Assembly (NCBI RefSeq): GCF_000332295.1
Contig: NZ_KB235930.1
Location: forward strand, 4,243,895 to 4,307,894
Length of the DNA: 64,000 nucleotides
DNA from: Fortiea contorta PCC 7126
GTDB lineage: Bacteria > Cyanobacteriota > Cyanobacteriia > Cyanobacteriales > Nostocaceae
Reading direction: 5' to 3'
The notes below the pieces were generated by a model. That model searched no databases, had not been told where the DNA came from, and worked only from the letters and a program-made list of their open reading frames with translations. The translations under genes were made by a program, and so were the position numbers. Below, piece by piece: positions 8,455 to 16,265 of the stretch. How positions within the stretch are numbered: the first letter of the stretch is position 1; every line of letters starts with the position of its first letter.

Positions 8455-10299
8455 CTACCAATTCTCTTCCATAATTTGGTTCCAGTCATAAGCAATGGTT
8501 GGAATCGGTTTAACGCATTGTTGTTTGGGTTCACTGACCAAGTTGAAAGCTGATTGTTCAGATAGTTCAGGAGCATCTGTTTCCCTTTCTAAAACAACAG
8601 CAGTCTCCTTTTCTTCAGGAAATAATTCAATAACTTTGCTTTGATTTAATTTGCGGTTAATCCGTTTTTGTTCTGAAGCTCGTCGTTGTTTAAGTGTCTT
8701 GATTTTCTCTTGAGCAAACTCATTTAAAGCTAGTCGCTCTGATAATATTGATGACTGGTCAATAGCTTTACCACCAGAGCGAATTTTTTGCTTTGTTGCC
8801 TTCCACTCTTTCAACGACAGTCGTTCTTCATCTAAATCTCTGGCTTTTACCGTACCTAGAAAAACAGATGCTTGATTGTTCTTCTCCACGCTATAAACTA
8901 GGAGAGTAACAATATTGCTGGGATTGTATCTGAGAGTGACTTGTTGTCCCTCAAATTTTTGTAGCCAAGTAGCACTATAGATTAAACACTCAAACTGTAC
9001 ACAGCCATACGCTTGCACACAGCGCGGTACTGTCTTCATTAAGCATATATCTAACGCACGTTCTTCTAGCAGCTGAGGTTGTTTGCCAATTAACCCTGCC
9101 CACCACCGTTGAATTCGTGTCTGATTCTTGACTCTTGGATAGAGATGTTGATTGTAGTGGTCAACAAAATATCGAGTTAATATTCTTTCAAATTCTTCGT
9201 AGGTGATGCAGGCATACTTTTCGGCATCTGATGGTCTTTTTTGGACATTGGAGCCTTTATAGCCTGGTAGCATTGACAAAACTTCCTTATTTGCCTTGTC
9301 AAACAGGCTTTCAATTAAACCTCCTTGCTGCGGATAAGCACGTAACCGTAGTTGAATGTTCAAATCCATTGCAATTTGTCGCAAATGCCCAGATTTAAAT
9401 TCCTTAGCTCGGTCTGTGACAATATACTCAGGCAAACCCGCAAGCATCCACTCATGTTGTATTTGGTAATCAGGCGGATACTGCTTGGGCCTCATAGCAT
9501 GACGCAGAGCTAGCGCTACTTCATGAGATCCTGCTGCCTCAAAGCCTAGATAGAACCCCATTGCACACCCGGAATAGCTATCGATGACAACAGTAATGTA
9601 GAGACTACCAGCTAGTTCCAAATTTTCATTTACTAATAAACTGTCTAAACGAGTATGGTCTATTTGCCAGACTTGATTACTACGCTCAACTACTAACTCT
9701 CCTGCTGTTGTCTTAATTACAATCCGAGAACCTTGCCCTGGATGCCGGACTTTTTTCTTTTCAACTAAGGGAGCTAGCACTTGATAAACAAAAACATGGC
9801 TTGGGTATTCACCCTCTTTCAACCCTAATTCTAATTCGGCATGTCCCTGAACCTGGTTATAAACTTGGTTGCGATTCATGCGACGGCTATTTTTATTGCC
9901 ATCTTTATAGGTTTTTTCGATAAAATCTATCCAATACTCCACGCTCTGATGCCATTGCTTTTTCCCTCTGCGTTTCCCAGCATCTGAGCGTGTGGCTTTG
10001 GCTATTGCTGCTAATCCTTCTTTGTCAGCTTTAGACAACATGCGGGTAATGGTTCGTGGATGCTTCCCTAACTTTTGCGCCCACTGTTTGATACGTTCTT
10101 GTTTGCTATCACCAGAAGCAGTACGGATATCCTCTATTGCATCCATTTTTAAAAGAATCTCTGTTTTCGTTTGGGCATCCTCAATTTGCTCAATCAAGAT
10201 TTTGCGGTCTTGTTGAGTGGACACCGTCAACTCCGTCCCTATGGGTGCCACCTCAAACAGATTGTTTTGTTCATCTTGTCTAGCTTTCTTTTCTAGCAT
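8455..10299 (-). CDS. tnsB: TnsB-type DDE transposase
   Basis: The 614-residue protein has N-terminal HTH regions (KQWAQKLGKHPRTITRMLSK), an rve/RNase-H-fold integrase core and a Mu-type C-terminal beta-barrel region. The catalytic triad is visible: D214 in WQIDHTRLD, D296 in YIVTDRAKEF and E330 in QQGGLIESLF. The match to type V-K TnsB continues into LPGYKGSNVQKRP and LDICLMKTVPR, and the C-terminal tail probably contacts TnsC. It should bind the repeats at both element ends and join them to target DNA. The gene is intact, in an apparent operon with tnsC. Confidence 0.92.
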   Translation of the reverse strand: MLEKKARQDEQNNLFEVAPIGTELTVSTQQDRKILIEQIEDAQTKTEILLKMDAIEDIRTASGDSKQERIKQWAQKLGKHPRTITRMLSKADKEGLAAIAKATRSDAGKRRGKKQWHQSVEYWIDFIEKTYKDGNKNSRRMNRNQVYNQVQGHAELELGLKEGEYPSHVFVYQVLAPLVEKKKVRHPGQGSRIVIKTTAGELVVERSNQVWQIDHTRLDSLLVNENLELAGSLYITVVIDSYSGCAMGFYLGFEAAGSHEVALALRHAMRPKQYPPDYQIQHEWMLAGLPEYIVTDRAKEFKSGHLRQIAMDLNIQLRLRAYPQQGGLIESLFDKANKEVLSMLPGYKGSNVQKRPSDAEKYACITYEEFERILTRYFVDHYNQHLYPRVKNQTRIQRWWAGLIGKQPQLLEERALDICLMKTVPRCVQAYGCVQFECLIYSATWLQKFEGQQVTLRYNPSNIVTLLVYSVEKNNQASVFLGTVKARDLDEERLSLKEWKATKQKIRSGGKAIDQSSILSERLALNEFAQEKIKTLKQRRASEQKRINRKLNQSKVIELFPEEKETAVVLERETDAPELSEQSAFNLVSEPKQQCVKPIPTIAYDWNQIMEENW

Positions 10300-10337
10300 T
10301 GATGCTTTTAAGTATTACAAACGTGCTACTTGCGCCC

Positions 10338-10404
10338 GAAAAGGCATTTAATTATTTAAGCTTAGTCGAGCCACTTTTTCAAGAAAAGGCATTTAATTAT
10401 TTAA
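10338..10404. repeat. 22-bp direct repeat upstream of tnsB
   Basis: GAAAAGGCATTTAATTATTT plus AA occurs at 10338-10359 and again at 10383-10404, 45 bp apart, in the leader between tnsB and the element's right end. The regular spacing suggests protein-binding sites controlling tnsB. Confidence 0.6.
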
Positions 10405-10462
10405 AAGTCTTCAAGATATATAAAAGCGGCAAAAAGCACCAACCCCTTTATTTATAAGGTTT

Positions 10463-10774
10463 TTAGCCTCTTACACCACTTGACACTAATTCTTGAAAAA
10501 TGACAAATAATTCTTTAATGGACAGTTGAGGTTCTAATTCTGCCAATGTGAAAAATTGAATATCACCTTGGTTTTGCCGTGTATTACATGGATAAAACTG
10601 CTTTTTAATTATTTCCTCCAAATAATCTGCTCTGGTTAATCCCGAACACTCAGAAACAATACCTAACTGCTTCCAAGTATCATCTGTTAGTCGCAAAGAA
10701 CGGACTTCACGATAGTCATCATTTTTGAGTGTAAACTTACCTTGAATCCCACATTCCGCAGATTGGTAAATCAT
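10463..10774 (-). CDS. ribbon-helix-helix plasmid protein with a transposon-encoded tail
   Basis: The first 83 or so residues contain REVRSLRLTDDTWKQL and GLTRADYLEEIIKKQ, typical of small RHH proteins on cyanobacterial plasmids. From LSIKELF onward the sequence is the transposon right end, ending VSSGVRG. The natural C-terminus has been replaced. The RHH part is complete, so the chimeric protein may still bind DNA. It lies downstream of the repeat-rich gene on the same strand. Confidence 0.65.
   Translation of the reverse strand: MIYQSAECGIQGKFTLKNDDYREVRSLRLTDDTWKQLGIVSECSGLTRADYLEEIIKKQFYPCNTRQNQGDIQFFTLAELEPQLSIKELFVIFQELVSSGVRG
10481..10524 (-). promoter_or_regulatory. transposon right end with two TnsB-type sites
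   Basis: Read on the minus strand, the end gives TGTCCATTAAAGAATTATTT, then GTCA, then CAAGAATTAGTGTCA. These are the same two motifs as the left end, in inverted orientation. The flank beyond the terminus is GTTGA. The end doubles as coding sequence for the last 20 or so codons of the gene that starts at 10774. Confidence 0.82.
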
Positions 10775-10842
10775 GTCCTTGTTTTAAGAGTTAAGAGTTC
10801 CCTTTCATTAGCGATCGCGGCTTTTCTGAGGTAATGGTTTTT

Positions 10843-11658
10843 CTAAAATTTTACACGCAATACTGACAAAATTTCTCTAACTGGGGCTTTATCTGCTTCT
10901 AGCTTCTCTATTCTCTCTAATAGTCGTTTTGGAATGTACTTGCACTTTTTAACAAGGCGATCGCCATCTTTCCAAAACTCATAGTGATACCAAGCCTGGG
11001 GATAATCTTTACCGTGAAGAGTGATGGTTTTCCACTCAATGGAGCCACTACCCAATCCTTTATCCCGCCTAGTTTTACTAGGGCTGTTTTTACAAGGGGA
11101 TATCTCTGACTGCTCAACATCTTTACTAAGGCTGTTTTTACTGGGGGATATCTCTGACTGCTCGACATCTTTACTAGGGCTGTTTTCGATATCCCCCAGT
11201 AATTTGTTTTTACTAGGGCTAGTTACAACACCCAGTAATCCCAAAATTTCTTTAATTGGGCGCTTCTTGAACTCTGCTTCTTGAATAACCCCCAGTAAAT
11301 TCTTGGGAATGTATTTGGTTTTCTTCCTTCCTTTTTCTTGCCAATGATAATAAGCCTGGGGGTAGTCCTTTCCACCCCTAGTAATGGTGCGCCAATGAAT
11401 GCTACCGTTACCCTCACCCCAATTTCTGCGCTTTTTACTAGGGCTATCTTTACTGGGGGATATCTCTATTTGTTCAGAATTTTTACTAGGGCTATCTTTA
11501 CTGGGGGATATTTCTACTTGCTCAGAATTTTTACTAGGGCTATTATCAATACCCCCCAGTAAAAATTCCGATACCGCAGGCGGGTGGTTTCGACAGGAGT
11601 TTGAAAACTCAGATATTTCATCACTGCAAATTCTGGATAATTCCATATGACTTGTCAA
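10843..11658 (-). CDS. repeat-rich plasmid protein with two GSIxWxTIT domains
   Basis: The 271-residue protein has two copies of a roughly 60-residue module (GNGSIHWRTITRGGKDYPQA near residue 90, GSGSIEWKTITLHGKDYPQA near 200), each continuing into KYIPKxLL. The modules are joined by linkers made of SPSKNSEQ and SPSKDVEQ repeats. I know this module only as a family of unknown function on cyanobacterial plasmids; the basic, aromatic composition would suit nucleic-acid binding. The linker DNA is itself a palindromic repeat family. The gene overlaps the end of dnaB by about 38 bases. Confidence 0.6.
   Translation of the reverse strand: MTSHMELSRICSDEISEFSNSCRNHPPAVSEFLLGGIDNSPSKNSEQVEISPSKDSPSKNSEQIEISPSKDSPSKKRRNWGEGNGSIHWRTITRGGKDYPQAYYHWQEKGRKKTKYIPKNLLGVIQEAEFKKRPIKEILGLLGVVTSPSKNKLLGDIENSPSKDVEQSEISPSKNSLSKDVEQSEISPCKNSPSKTRRDKGLGSGSIEWKTITLHGKDYPQAWYHYEFWKDGDRLVKKCKYIPKRLLERIEKLEADKAPVREILSVLRVKF
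11050..11570. repeat. interspersed TTACTRGGG repeat family inside a gene
   Basis: The + strand carries many copies of TTTTACTAGGGCTNTTTTTA or its reverse form CCCCAGTAA, some facing one another. On the coding strand they read as in-frame SPSK codons. The same motif pair, facing inward, lies inside holA at 45092-45126. This suggests a mobile or iteron-like palindrome that has been domesticated as coding sequence. Confidence 0.7.
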
Positions 11659-12988
11659 AAAACACTGTTGCTGCGCCTGTACTACCGTGGCGAGATTTAG
11701 CCATGATGAGTTCTAGAATTCCTTGGTCTTCTGTATTCGGGTTGTAGTAATCGTCCCGGTAAGCAAGGATGATATTATCGGCAACCATCTCTAGAATTCC
11801 TGACTGGCTGAGGTCACTCATCATCGGACGCTTATTCTGTCTACTCTCTACTCCCCTGGAGATTTGAGAAAGTGCCAGCACTGGAACATCTAAATCCCCA
11901 GCCATTTTGTAAATTCCCCTGGCCACATCTCCGAGTTCATAACTGCGGTTACCACCAGAGTCCTCTGCCATCATTTGCAGGTAATCGACTACAACTAACC
12001 CTAGCTTTCCTTCTTTAGCTTTAACTTGACGGCATTCAGAAGCAATTCCAGAAACGGTAATGCCTCGGCTATCATTTATGTACAGAGGCAGTTCAGAAGC
12101 AATACCAATAATTTTGGCAACGCTATCAAACTCCCAGTCAGCTAGGGGTTCAGAGCCGGCGCGGTGTCTGCGGATGCGATCGCATTTTAAAGGCAGCAAC
12201 TCAAAATGCTTGTAGGCATTGGTGACACTTATTAAACTCCACAACCGATACTCCAATTGCTTTTTAGTCATCTCTAGTGAAAAGAAGATGACGGGTAACT
12301 TGTGAAGTAGTATCATCTGCAAAGCTAGAAAACTAGCAATGAAAGACTTTCCCATTGATGGTCTGCCGCCAACAATGGTGAGAGTGCCACCTTCAAATCC
12401 CACCATTAACTTATCGAGTTCAGAAAGTCCCGTAGGATAAATGGGACTTTTAGACTCTAATTCTTCATAAGCAGCAATGTTAATCGTGCTGTTGTGTTCA
12501 GTGTTTGAGCCTAAGCTTTGGTGAGAAAGTTGAAAGATTTTTTGTTCTGAGCGGTCAAGGATAACTGGTAGCTCAGTTTCTGTCTCGTAGCCCAGATGCA
12601 CAATTTCATTGCCAGCCTTGATCAACTGCCGCCGCATATACTTATCCATCACCAACTCAGCTAAGGCATCGATGTTGACAGCTGACACGGTGCGGTCTAT
12701 GAGCGTTGCTAATTTATTTCTACCACCAATACGGGCAAGCAAATCGTGGTCAGCAAGCCAGCTTGTGACCGCCAGCAAGTCAGTAGGTTTACTTTGACTG
12801 TAGAGCCTAAGAGCTGCTTGATAGATATCTTTGTGGGAGCTAATGTAAAAGGCTTCTGGAATCAGCTGATCGCTCACCCTACCCATCGCTTCTGGATCAA
12901 GCATTATCCCACCCAAAATCGCCTCTTCCACTTCGATGTTTTGGGGTGGTAGGCGATCGCTGCCTTGAAAACTTAGTTGTTCAGCCAT
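11621..12988 (-). CDS. dnaB: replicative DNA helicase DnaB
   Basis: This 455-residue hexameric 5'-3' helicase drives fork unwinding. The N-terminal DnaB domain begins LPPQNIEVEEAILGGIMLDP. The RecA-like domain has the P-loop GGRPSMGKSF, the Walker B run LVVVDYLQMM and the arginine-finger region SRGVESRQNKRP. ATG 12988 is preferred over a TTG at 12994. There is no intein. A plasmid copy beside replication and partition genes points to a replicon that supplies its own helicase. Confidence 0.95.
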   Translation of the reverse strand: MAEQLSFQGSDRLPPQNIEVEEAILGGIMLDPEAMGRVSDQLIPEAFYISSHKDIYQAALRLYSQSKPTDLLAVTSWLADHDLLARIGGRNKLATLIDRTVSAVNIDALAELVMDKYMRRQLIKAGNEIVHLGYETETELPVILDRSEQKIFQLSHQSLGSNTEHNSTINIAAYEELESKSPIYPTGLSELDKLMVGFEGGTLTIVGGRPSMGKSFIASFLALQMILLHKLPVIFFSLEMTKKQLEYRLWSLISVTNAYKHFELLPLKCDRIRRHRAGSEPLADWEFDSVAKIIGIASELPLYINDSRGITVSGIASECRQVKAKEGKLGLVVVDYLQMMAEDSGGNRSYELGDVARGIYKMAGDLDVPVLALSQISRGVESRQNKRPMMSDLSQSGILEMVADNIILAYRDDYYNPNTEDQGILELIMAKSRHGSTGAATVFFDKSYGIIQNLQ

Positions 12989-13076
12989 AAGCAACTTGAA
13001 ATTTTAGATTGAGGAGGGCAAAGCTTTTGAAAGTAGGCAATTTATCAACTAAACCCACTCATTTTGAACTGGGCTA

Positions 13077-13108
13077 AAGCCCACAGGCTTTTAGCCGTGG
13101 GTTGCTTA
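13077..13108 (-). terminator. nested hairpin between the winged-helix gene and dnaB
   Basis: AAGCCCAC pairs with GTGGGTT, and an inner GGCT-TTT-AGCC stem lies inside it. It is placed where the upstream gene on the minus strand would terminate. There is no strong T run. Confidence 0.45.
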
Positions 13109-13195
13109 CGTGGGACTCGCCGTAATCTCTGATTCGTTGAGCCACTCTGTGATCGCGCATACACGCAGATTCAGGCAGAGGTGTAGGTAGTTGAC

Positions 13196-13951
13196 TCATG
13201 TTTTGCCTCTCAAGTTTTCAATGGCTTGCAGCCGTTGTTCCTCAATTTCTTGTTGAAGCTTTTTCGCAATTTGGCTGTTTCTCGATTTTTTGGATGAAGA
13301 ATGCTGCGAATCCAAGAATTTTTCGTAATAAACCTCCCAGCGATTTTTTCCGGCTTTGTTCTTGTGAGCTAACCAAGCTTCGATGTCGTTCACTGGCTGA
13401 CTAAGATTTTTGGTTTTTTCCACACAAAAATTCAAAAAACTCGCTCGCTCTTCTTCTGAGAGAGTCTGAATAAAGTCTGAATAAGTCTTAGGATCTGAAG
13501 ATTGGCTCTGGGCAAGGCTTTCAGAACTCGGTTGTTGCGTAGCGATCGCGTCTGTTGCGTCATGATCACGCTTGTTGCGTAGCGATCGCGCTTGTTGTCT
13601 GTAGGCAACAGTGTTGTCTGTAGGCAACACTGTTGTCTCATCGCAACAATGAAGCCCCCCAGCTAAAATTTTGACTTTGACTTTCAGTAGTTCAAGGTCA
13701 ACAAATCCCTTGTCATCTAAGGCTTTGAGAGCGCGGCTAACTGTAGAGCGATGTACTTCTTTATTCTCTGTTGACAGTTGCCTAGCTATCCCAGAAACAG
13801 ACAACTCAACCCCGTCGCCATAAGGGTCGAGAGTGCGAATGTAGTACAGCACATCTTTCTGTGCTGGCGTTAATTCTCGGCAGGCTTTCAGCCATTCTTC
13901 GTGCTGGAGTGGGTAAAATTTACCTTGAATTTTTGAACTGTTTTGTGTCAT
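13196..13951 (-). CDS. winged-helix replication-type protein
   Basis: The 251-residue protein starts at ATG 13951 (MTQNSSKIQGKFYPL). Residues 18-85 form a winged helix (ELTPAQKDVLYYIRTLDP, then GIARQL and STVSRALKALDDKGFV), as in plasmid replication initiators and DnaD-like or MarR-like proteins. A low-complexity middle is encoded by DNA repeats. The C-terminal part (ASFLNFCVEKTKNL, then DIEAWLAHKNKAGKNRWEVY) is a helical domain. The position just upstream of dnaB on the same strand suggests a replication function, but this is inferred from context. Confidence 0.55.
   Translation of the reverse strand: MTQNSSKIQGKFYPLQHEEWLKACRELTPAQKDVLYYIRTLDPYGDGVELSVSGIARQLSTENKEVHRSTVSRALKALDDKGFVDLELLKVKVKILAGGLHCCDETTVLPTDNTVAYRQQARSLRNKRDHDATDAIATQQPSSESLAQSQSSDPKTYSDFIQTLSEEERASFLNFCVEKTKNLSQPVNDIEAWLAHKNKAGKNRWEVYYEKFLDSQHSSSKKSRNSQIAKKLQQEIEEQRLQAIENLRGKT
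13530..13640. repeat. short tandem and palindromic repeats inside the winged-helix gene
   Basis: TTGTTGCGTAGCGATCGCG occurs twice. It is followed by two tandem 19-base units built on GTTGTCTGTAGGCAAC, which is itself partly palindromic. On the minus strand they encode QQxRSLRN-type peptide. They could be iterons, or expanded HIP1-associated sequence. Confidence 0.6.
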
Positions 13952-14313
13952 TATTTTCCTAATCAGCAAAAAAATCTTCAGCCCCTGTCCCCCCAGACAG
14001 GGGCTATTTCAAATACCAGCTATTTGACGCACAGAAATAAAGAGCAGGGCGATTAGGAACTTCAGGTGCAACTTGATGTATGCCGAAACTTTCTGAACCT
14101 ACGCCCTCAAAAGTGTCGTCAAAGCAAGTATTAGCCGAAGTTAGGCTCTACTCGAGAAAAGCAGATGTTATGTTTTAAGTCATGTGTTGACTGGGTTTGA
14201 AAAGAGAAAGTCCCTTGTTATCATTTAATTATCCATATCTTCAAAAATCCTCATACCGTTCTCCCTAAATACCGCATACTATAACAGATAACTAATCCTA
14301 TAATTAGCTAGCA

Positions 14314-14688
14314 ATGCAAAATTTTGTAACAGAGGAAACTTCTCTTTACCAGCAACTATTTGACGAGATGTTTGATAGGTTCAGCCTTTCGGCAAAGGTT
14401 GTAGCCAAGCAAGCTGGAGTTTCCGAGGTACTAATTTCCAGATTCCGTAAGGGAAAGGCTGACTTGGGAACTAGAAAGTTTCTAGCATTGTTAGGGGCTG
14501 TTCCTATGGAAGCAAGGGAATGGTACTTGTCTCAGCTGCTTGGGGCGAAACCGGGTGTAAGCCTGCAAAAGCTTGTATCTACTGCTTCTCCTGTAGAAAA
14601 AGTTGAAATCCTTAACTTGATTGCCCATTCTTTCCTAGAAGAGCGCAAAACTACTGGGACAAGTGAATGGATGTCATCAGCAGTGTGA
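14314..14688 (+). CDS. XRE-family HTH regulator
   Basis: The 124-residue protein contains a Cro/CI helix-turn-helix at residues 25-60 (SAKVVAKQAGVSEVLISRF, then GTRKFLALLGAV). The C-terminal part is helical and ends EWMSSAV. It is preceded by a long AT-rich leader and is divergent from the winged-helix gene, so it may control that gene or the ParA-like gene downstream. Confidence 0.72.
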   Translation: MQNFVTEETSLYQQLFDEMFDRFSLSAKVVAKQAGVSEVLISRFRKGKADLGTRKFLALLGAVPMEAREWYLSQLLGAKPGVSLQKLVSTASPVEKVEILNLIAHSFLEERKTTGTSEWMSSAV

Positions 14689-15450
14689 TCCATAGCAATC
14701 CCACGGTATAAGCGAACATAAGGGATAATATGTGTACTTGTTACCTGCTCACATCCTATTTTCCAGCGATCCGATTGGATGCTCCCCATGTTCGTCAGTC
14801 CAAAATACTTGCATGGTAAAGATTTTGTGTGGGGATGGTCAAATGATTTTAGGTATAAACTCATAGTCTACCAAGTTAACATTATTACTTCAGTCAGTTC
14901 GTAATGGCTGTATCCCTGATAACTTTGTGAAAATTTTAGAGATGCTCAGTTGGAGGTGCAGTCTGGGGTCTTGCAAGCCTGGTATACCCTAATTTACTTT
15001 ACCCTTTGAGAAGCCGTCCTCTGTATATCTACGCATACACTGAACGTCAATGCTTTTTATTCGTAAAAATAATCATCCGTAACTAGTTAACGATCTGGAT
15101 GCTGTGACTGCGGGGGATGAGCCTGAAAATGTAACTTATGTCTGCAATGTGGAATTGAAAAAAGGTGATGTAGAGGTTTTGTTATATAGAATTTGCAATT
15201 TGGTGTAAAAACAGAATTGTATCAAAATGCGTATTTTTTTCCATCAAATGATACTTATTGAGTTAGGGAGTGAAGTGTGAAACTGAGAAAGAATCAGTAA
15301 ATACTTTGGCACAAATCGAGTTTGGTGGAGTAAAGAGAAGTTTATGTGAATAAACGGTAACTTATGCAGTTTACTTCAAATCTATCTCTACTTTATTTAT
15401 TGACTAAGTTGATTTCATTAAACATGGCTATAAAAAGGAATAATCAACAG
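14689..15450. other. long intergenic region with a possible gene remnant
   Basis: No complete gene is supported. An open frame at 15089-15208 reads DLDAVTAGDEPENVTYVCNV and then GDVEVLLYRICNLV before a stop. It has protein-like composition but no start codon, and may be a decayed C-terminus. An antisense frame at 14532-14864 overlaps the XRE gene and lacks support. AT-rich sequence at 15230-15420 probably contains the promoter of the ParA-like gene. Confidence 0.35.
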
Positions 15451-16209
15451 ATGACAGAGAATACGACTCAGCAGACAGGACGAGTGGTGATTATTACTGG
15501 GGATAAAGGAGGTGTGGGTAAATCCACATTTGCTAGAGGATTACTTCAGCTATATATCAACAAAAAGTTGAAGTATTTGGCTTACGATTCGGATCATCGC
15601 AATGCTCAATTATACAGACACTATAATTCGGTGGAACCTGGAGTAAAGCTGCTGGATATTTTTACTAGAGGTGGTGCCGACGACTTGTTGGTAGACTTGG
15701 AAAGTGAACGTCTCCCACTAGCATTGGTTGACTTACCAGCCCAATCTGGCGCGTTTTTTGAAGAGTTCGAGAAGGACTTGGGCGTTTTTGATGCAGTTAA
15801 AGAATTGGGCTACAGAGTCACTATGGTAAACGTATTGTCCAGGGTAAAAGACTCAGTGAATATTCTGCGTGTCCTTCATGAGTATTGTGGCGATCGCGTG
15901 GATTATGTAGTTGTGAAGAATCTGTTTCATGGAGAAGCCGATAAGTTTGAGCGATATCAAGACTCTGAAACTCGTACCAAACTTTTGTCAGCTGGGGCTA
16001 TGGAAATTCTGATGCCCGACTTGTTTTTCAAACCTTATGATTATATTGATGAAAAAAACTTGCCTTTTAGTGCAGTTTTAGAGAGCAAAGAAGCCAACAT
16101 TGTTGTTAAATCTCGTGTTTCAGCTTGGCTTAAGGAATTTGAACAAAACGTCTTGGTTGCAGCTTGTTTGTTGGGGTTAGAAAATGCAGCAACAAGTCAG
16201 GCCGCTTAA
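15451..16209 (+). CDS. ParA/MinD-like ATPase (solo)
   Basis: The 252-residue P-loop ATPase has a deviant Walker A, GDKGGVGKST, near residue 20, and the run LALVDLPAQSG as the switch/Walker B region. ATG 15451 has an AAGGA at suitable distance; ATGs at 15424 and 15364 would extend it. The DKGGVGK form and the lack of an adjacent ParB resemble solo ParA-like proteins found in plasmid mobilisation or positioning loci. A second gene overlaps its end by 27 bases but is cut by an IS. Confidence 0.78.
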   Translation: MTENTTQQTGRVVIITGDKGGVGKSTFARGLLQLYINKKLKYLAYDSDHRNAQLYRHYNSVEPGVKLLDIFTRGGADDLLVDLESERLPLALVDLPAQSGAFFEEFEKDLGVFDAVKELGYRVTMVNVLSRVKDSVNILRVLHEYCGDRVDYVVVKNLFHGEADKFERYQDSETRTKLLSAGAMEILMPDLFFKPYDYIDEKNLPFSAVLESKEANIVVKSRVSAWLKEFEQNVLVAACLLGLENAATSQAA

Positions 16210-16265
16210 TCAAAATCCTCTAGATATTCTCCTTAATTCCAAGCGACTGGTGATGACAGTTGGTG
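16183..16265 (+). pseudogene. start of a gene truncated by IS copy 3
   Basis: ATG 16183 overlaps the end of the ParA-like gene in a different frame and reads MQQQVRPLNQNPLDILLNSK, then RLVMTVGAGG before entering the IS. The four-base-pair style overlap suggests translational coupling with the ATPase. The remainder is not found on the other side of the IS. The family is not recognised. Confidence 0.5.

Larger units (their letters stand above)
6550..10524. mobile_element. Tn7-like element (tnsB, tnsC, Arc-like gene), no tniQ or Cas12k
   Basis: The ends are TGTCCATTAAAGAATTATTT at 6550 and its exact inverted counterpart ending TTAATGGACA at 10524. Inside are a TnsB-type DDE transposase, a TnsC-like protein and an Arc-type regulator. 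The ends, the operon order and the TnsB sequence resemble cyanobacterial type V-K CRISPR-associated transposons. However, no TniQ, Cas12k, tracrRNA-like segment or CRISPR repeat can be found in these 4 kb. No 5-bp target duplication joins either left end to the right end, so the element has been rearranged since insertion. Confidence 0.85.

Noticed and set aside
6196-10480. CRISPR array or Cas12k gene in the Tn7-like element
   Set aside because: No regularly spaced repeats, tracrRNA-like segment or RuvC-type reading frame is visible; the whole space is taken by the regulator, tnsC and tnsB.
11021-11650. plus-strand ORFs rich in LLGLFLLGDIS repeats
   Set aside because: They are the antisense reading of the SPSK repeat linkers and have no independent support.
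14532-14864. 110-codon minus-strand ORF opposite the XRE gene
   Set aside because: It overlaps a well-supported gene, has no ribosome site and no recognisable motif.
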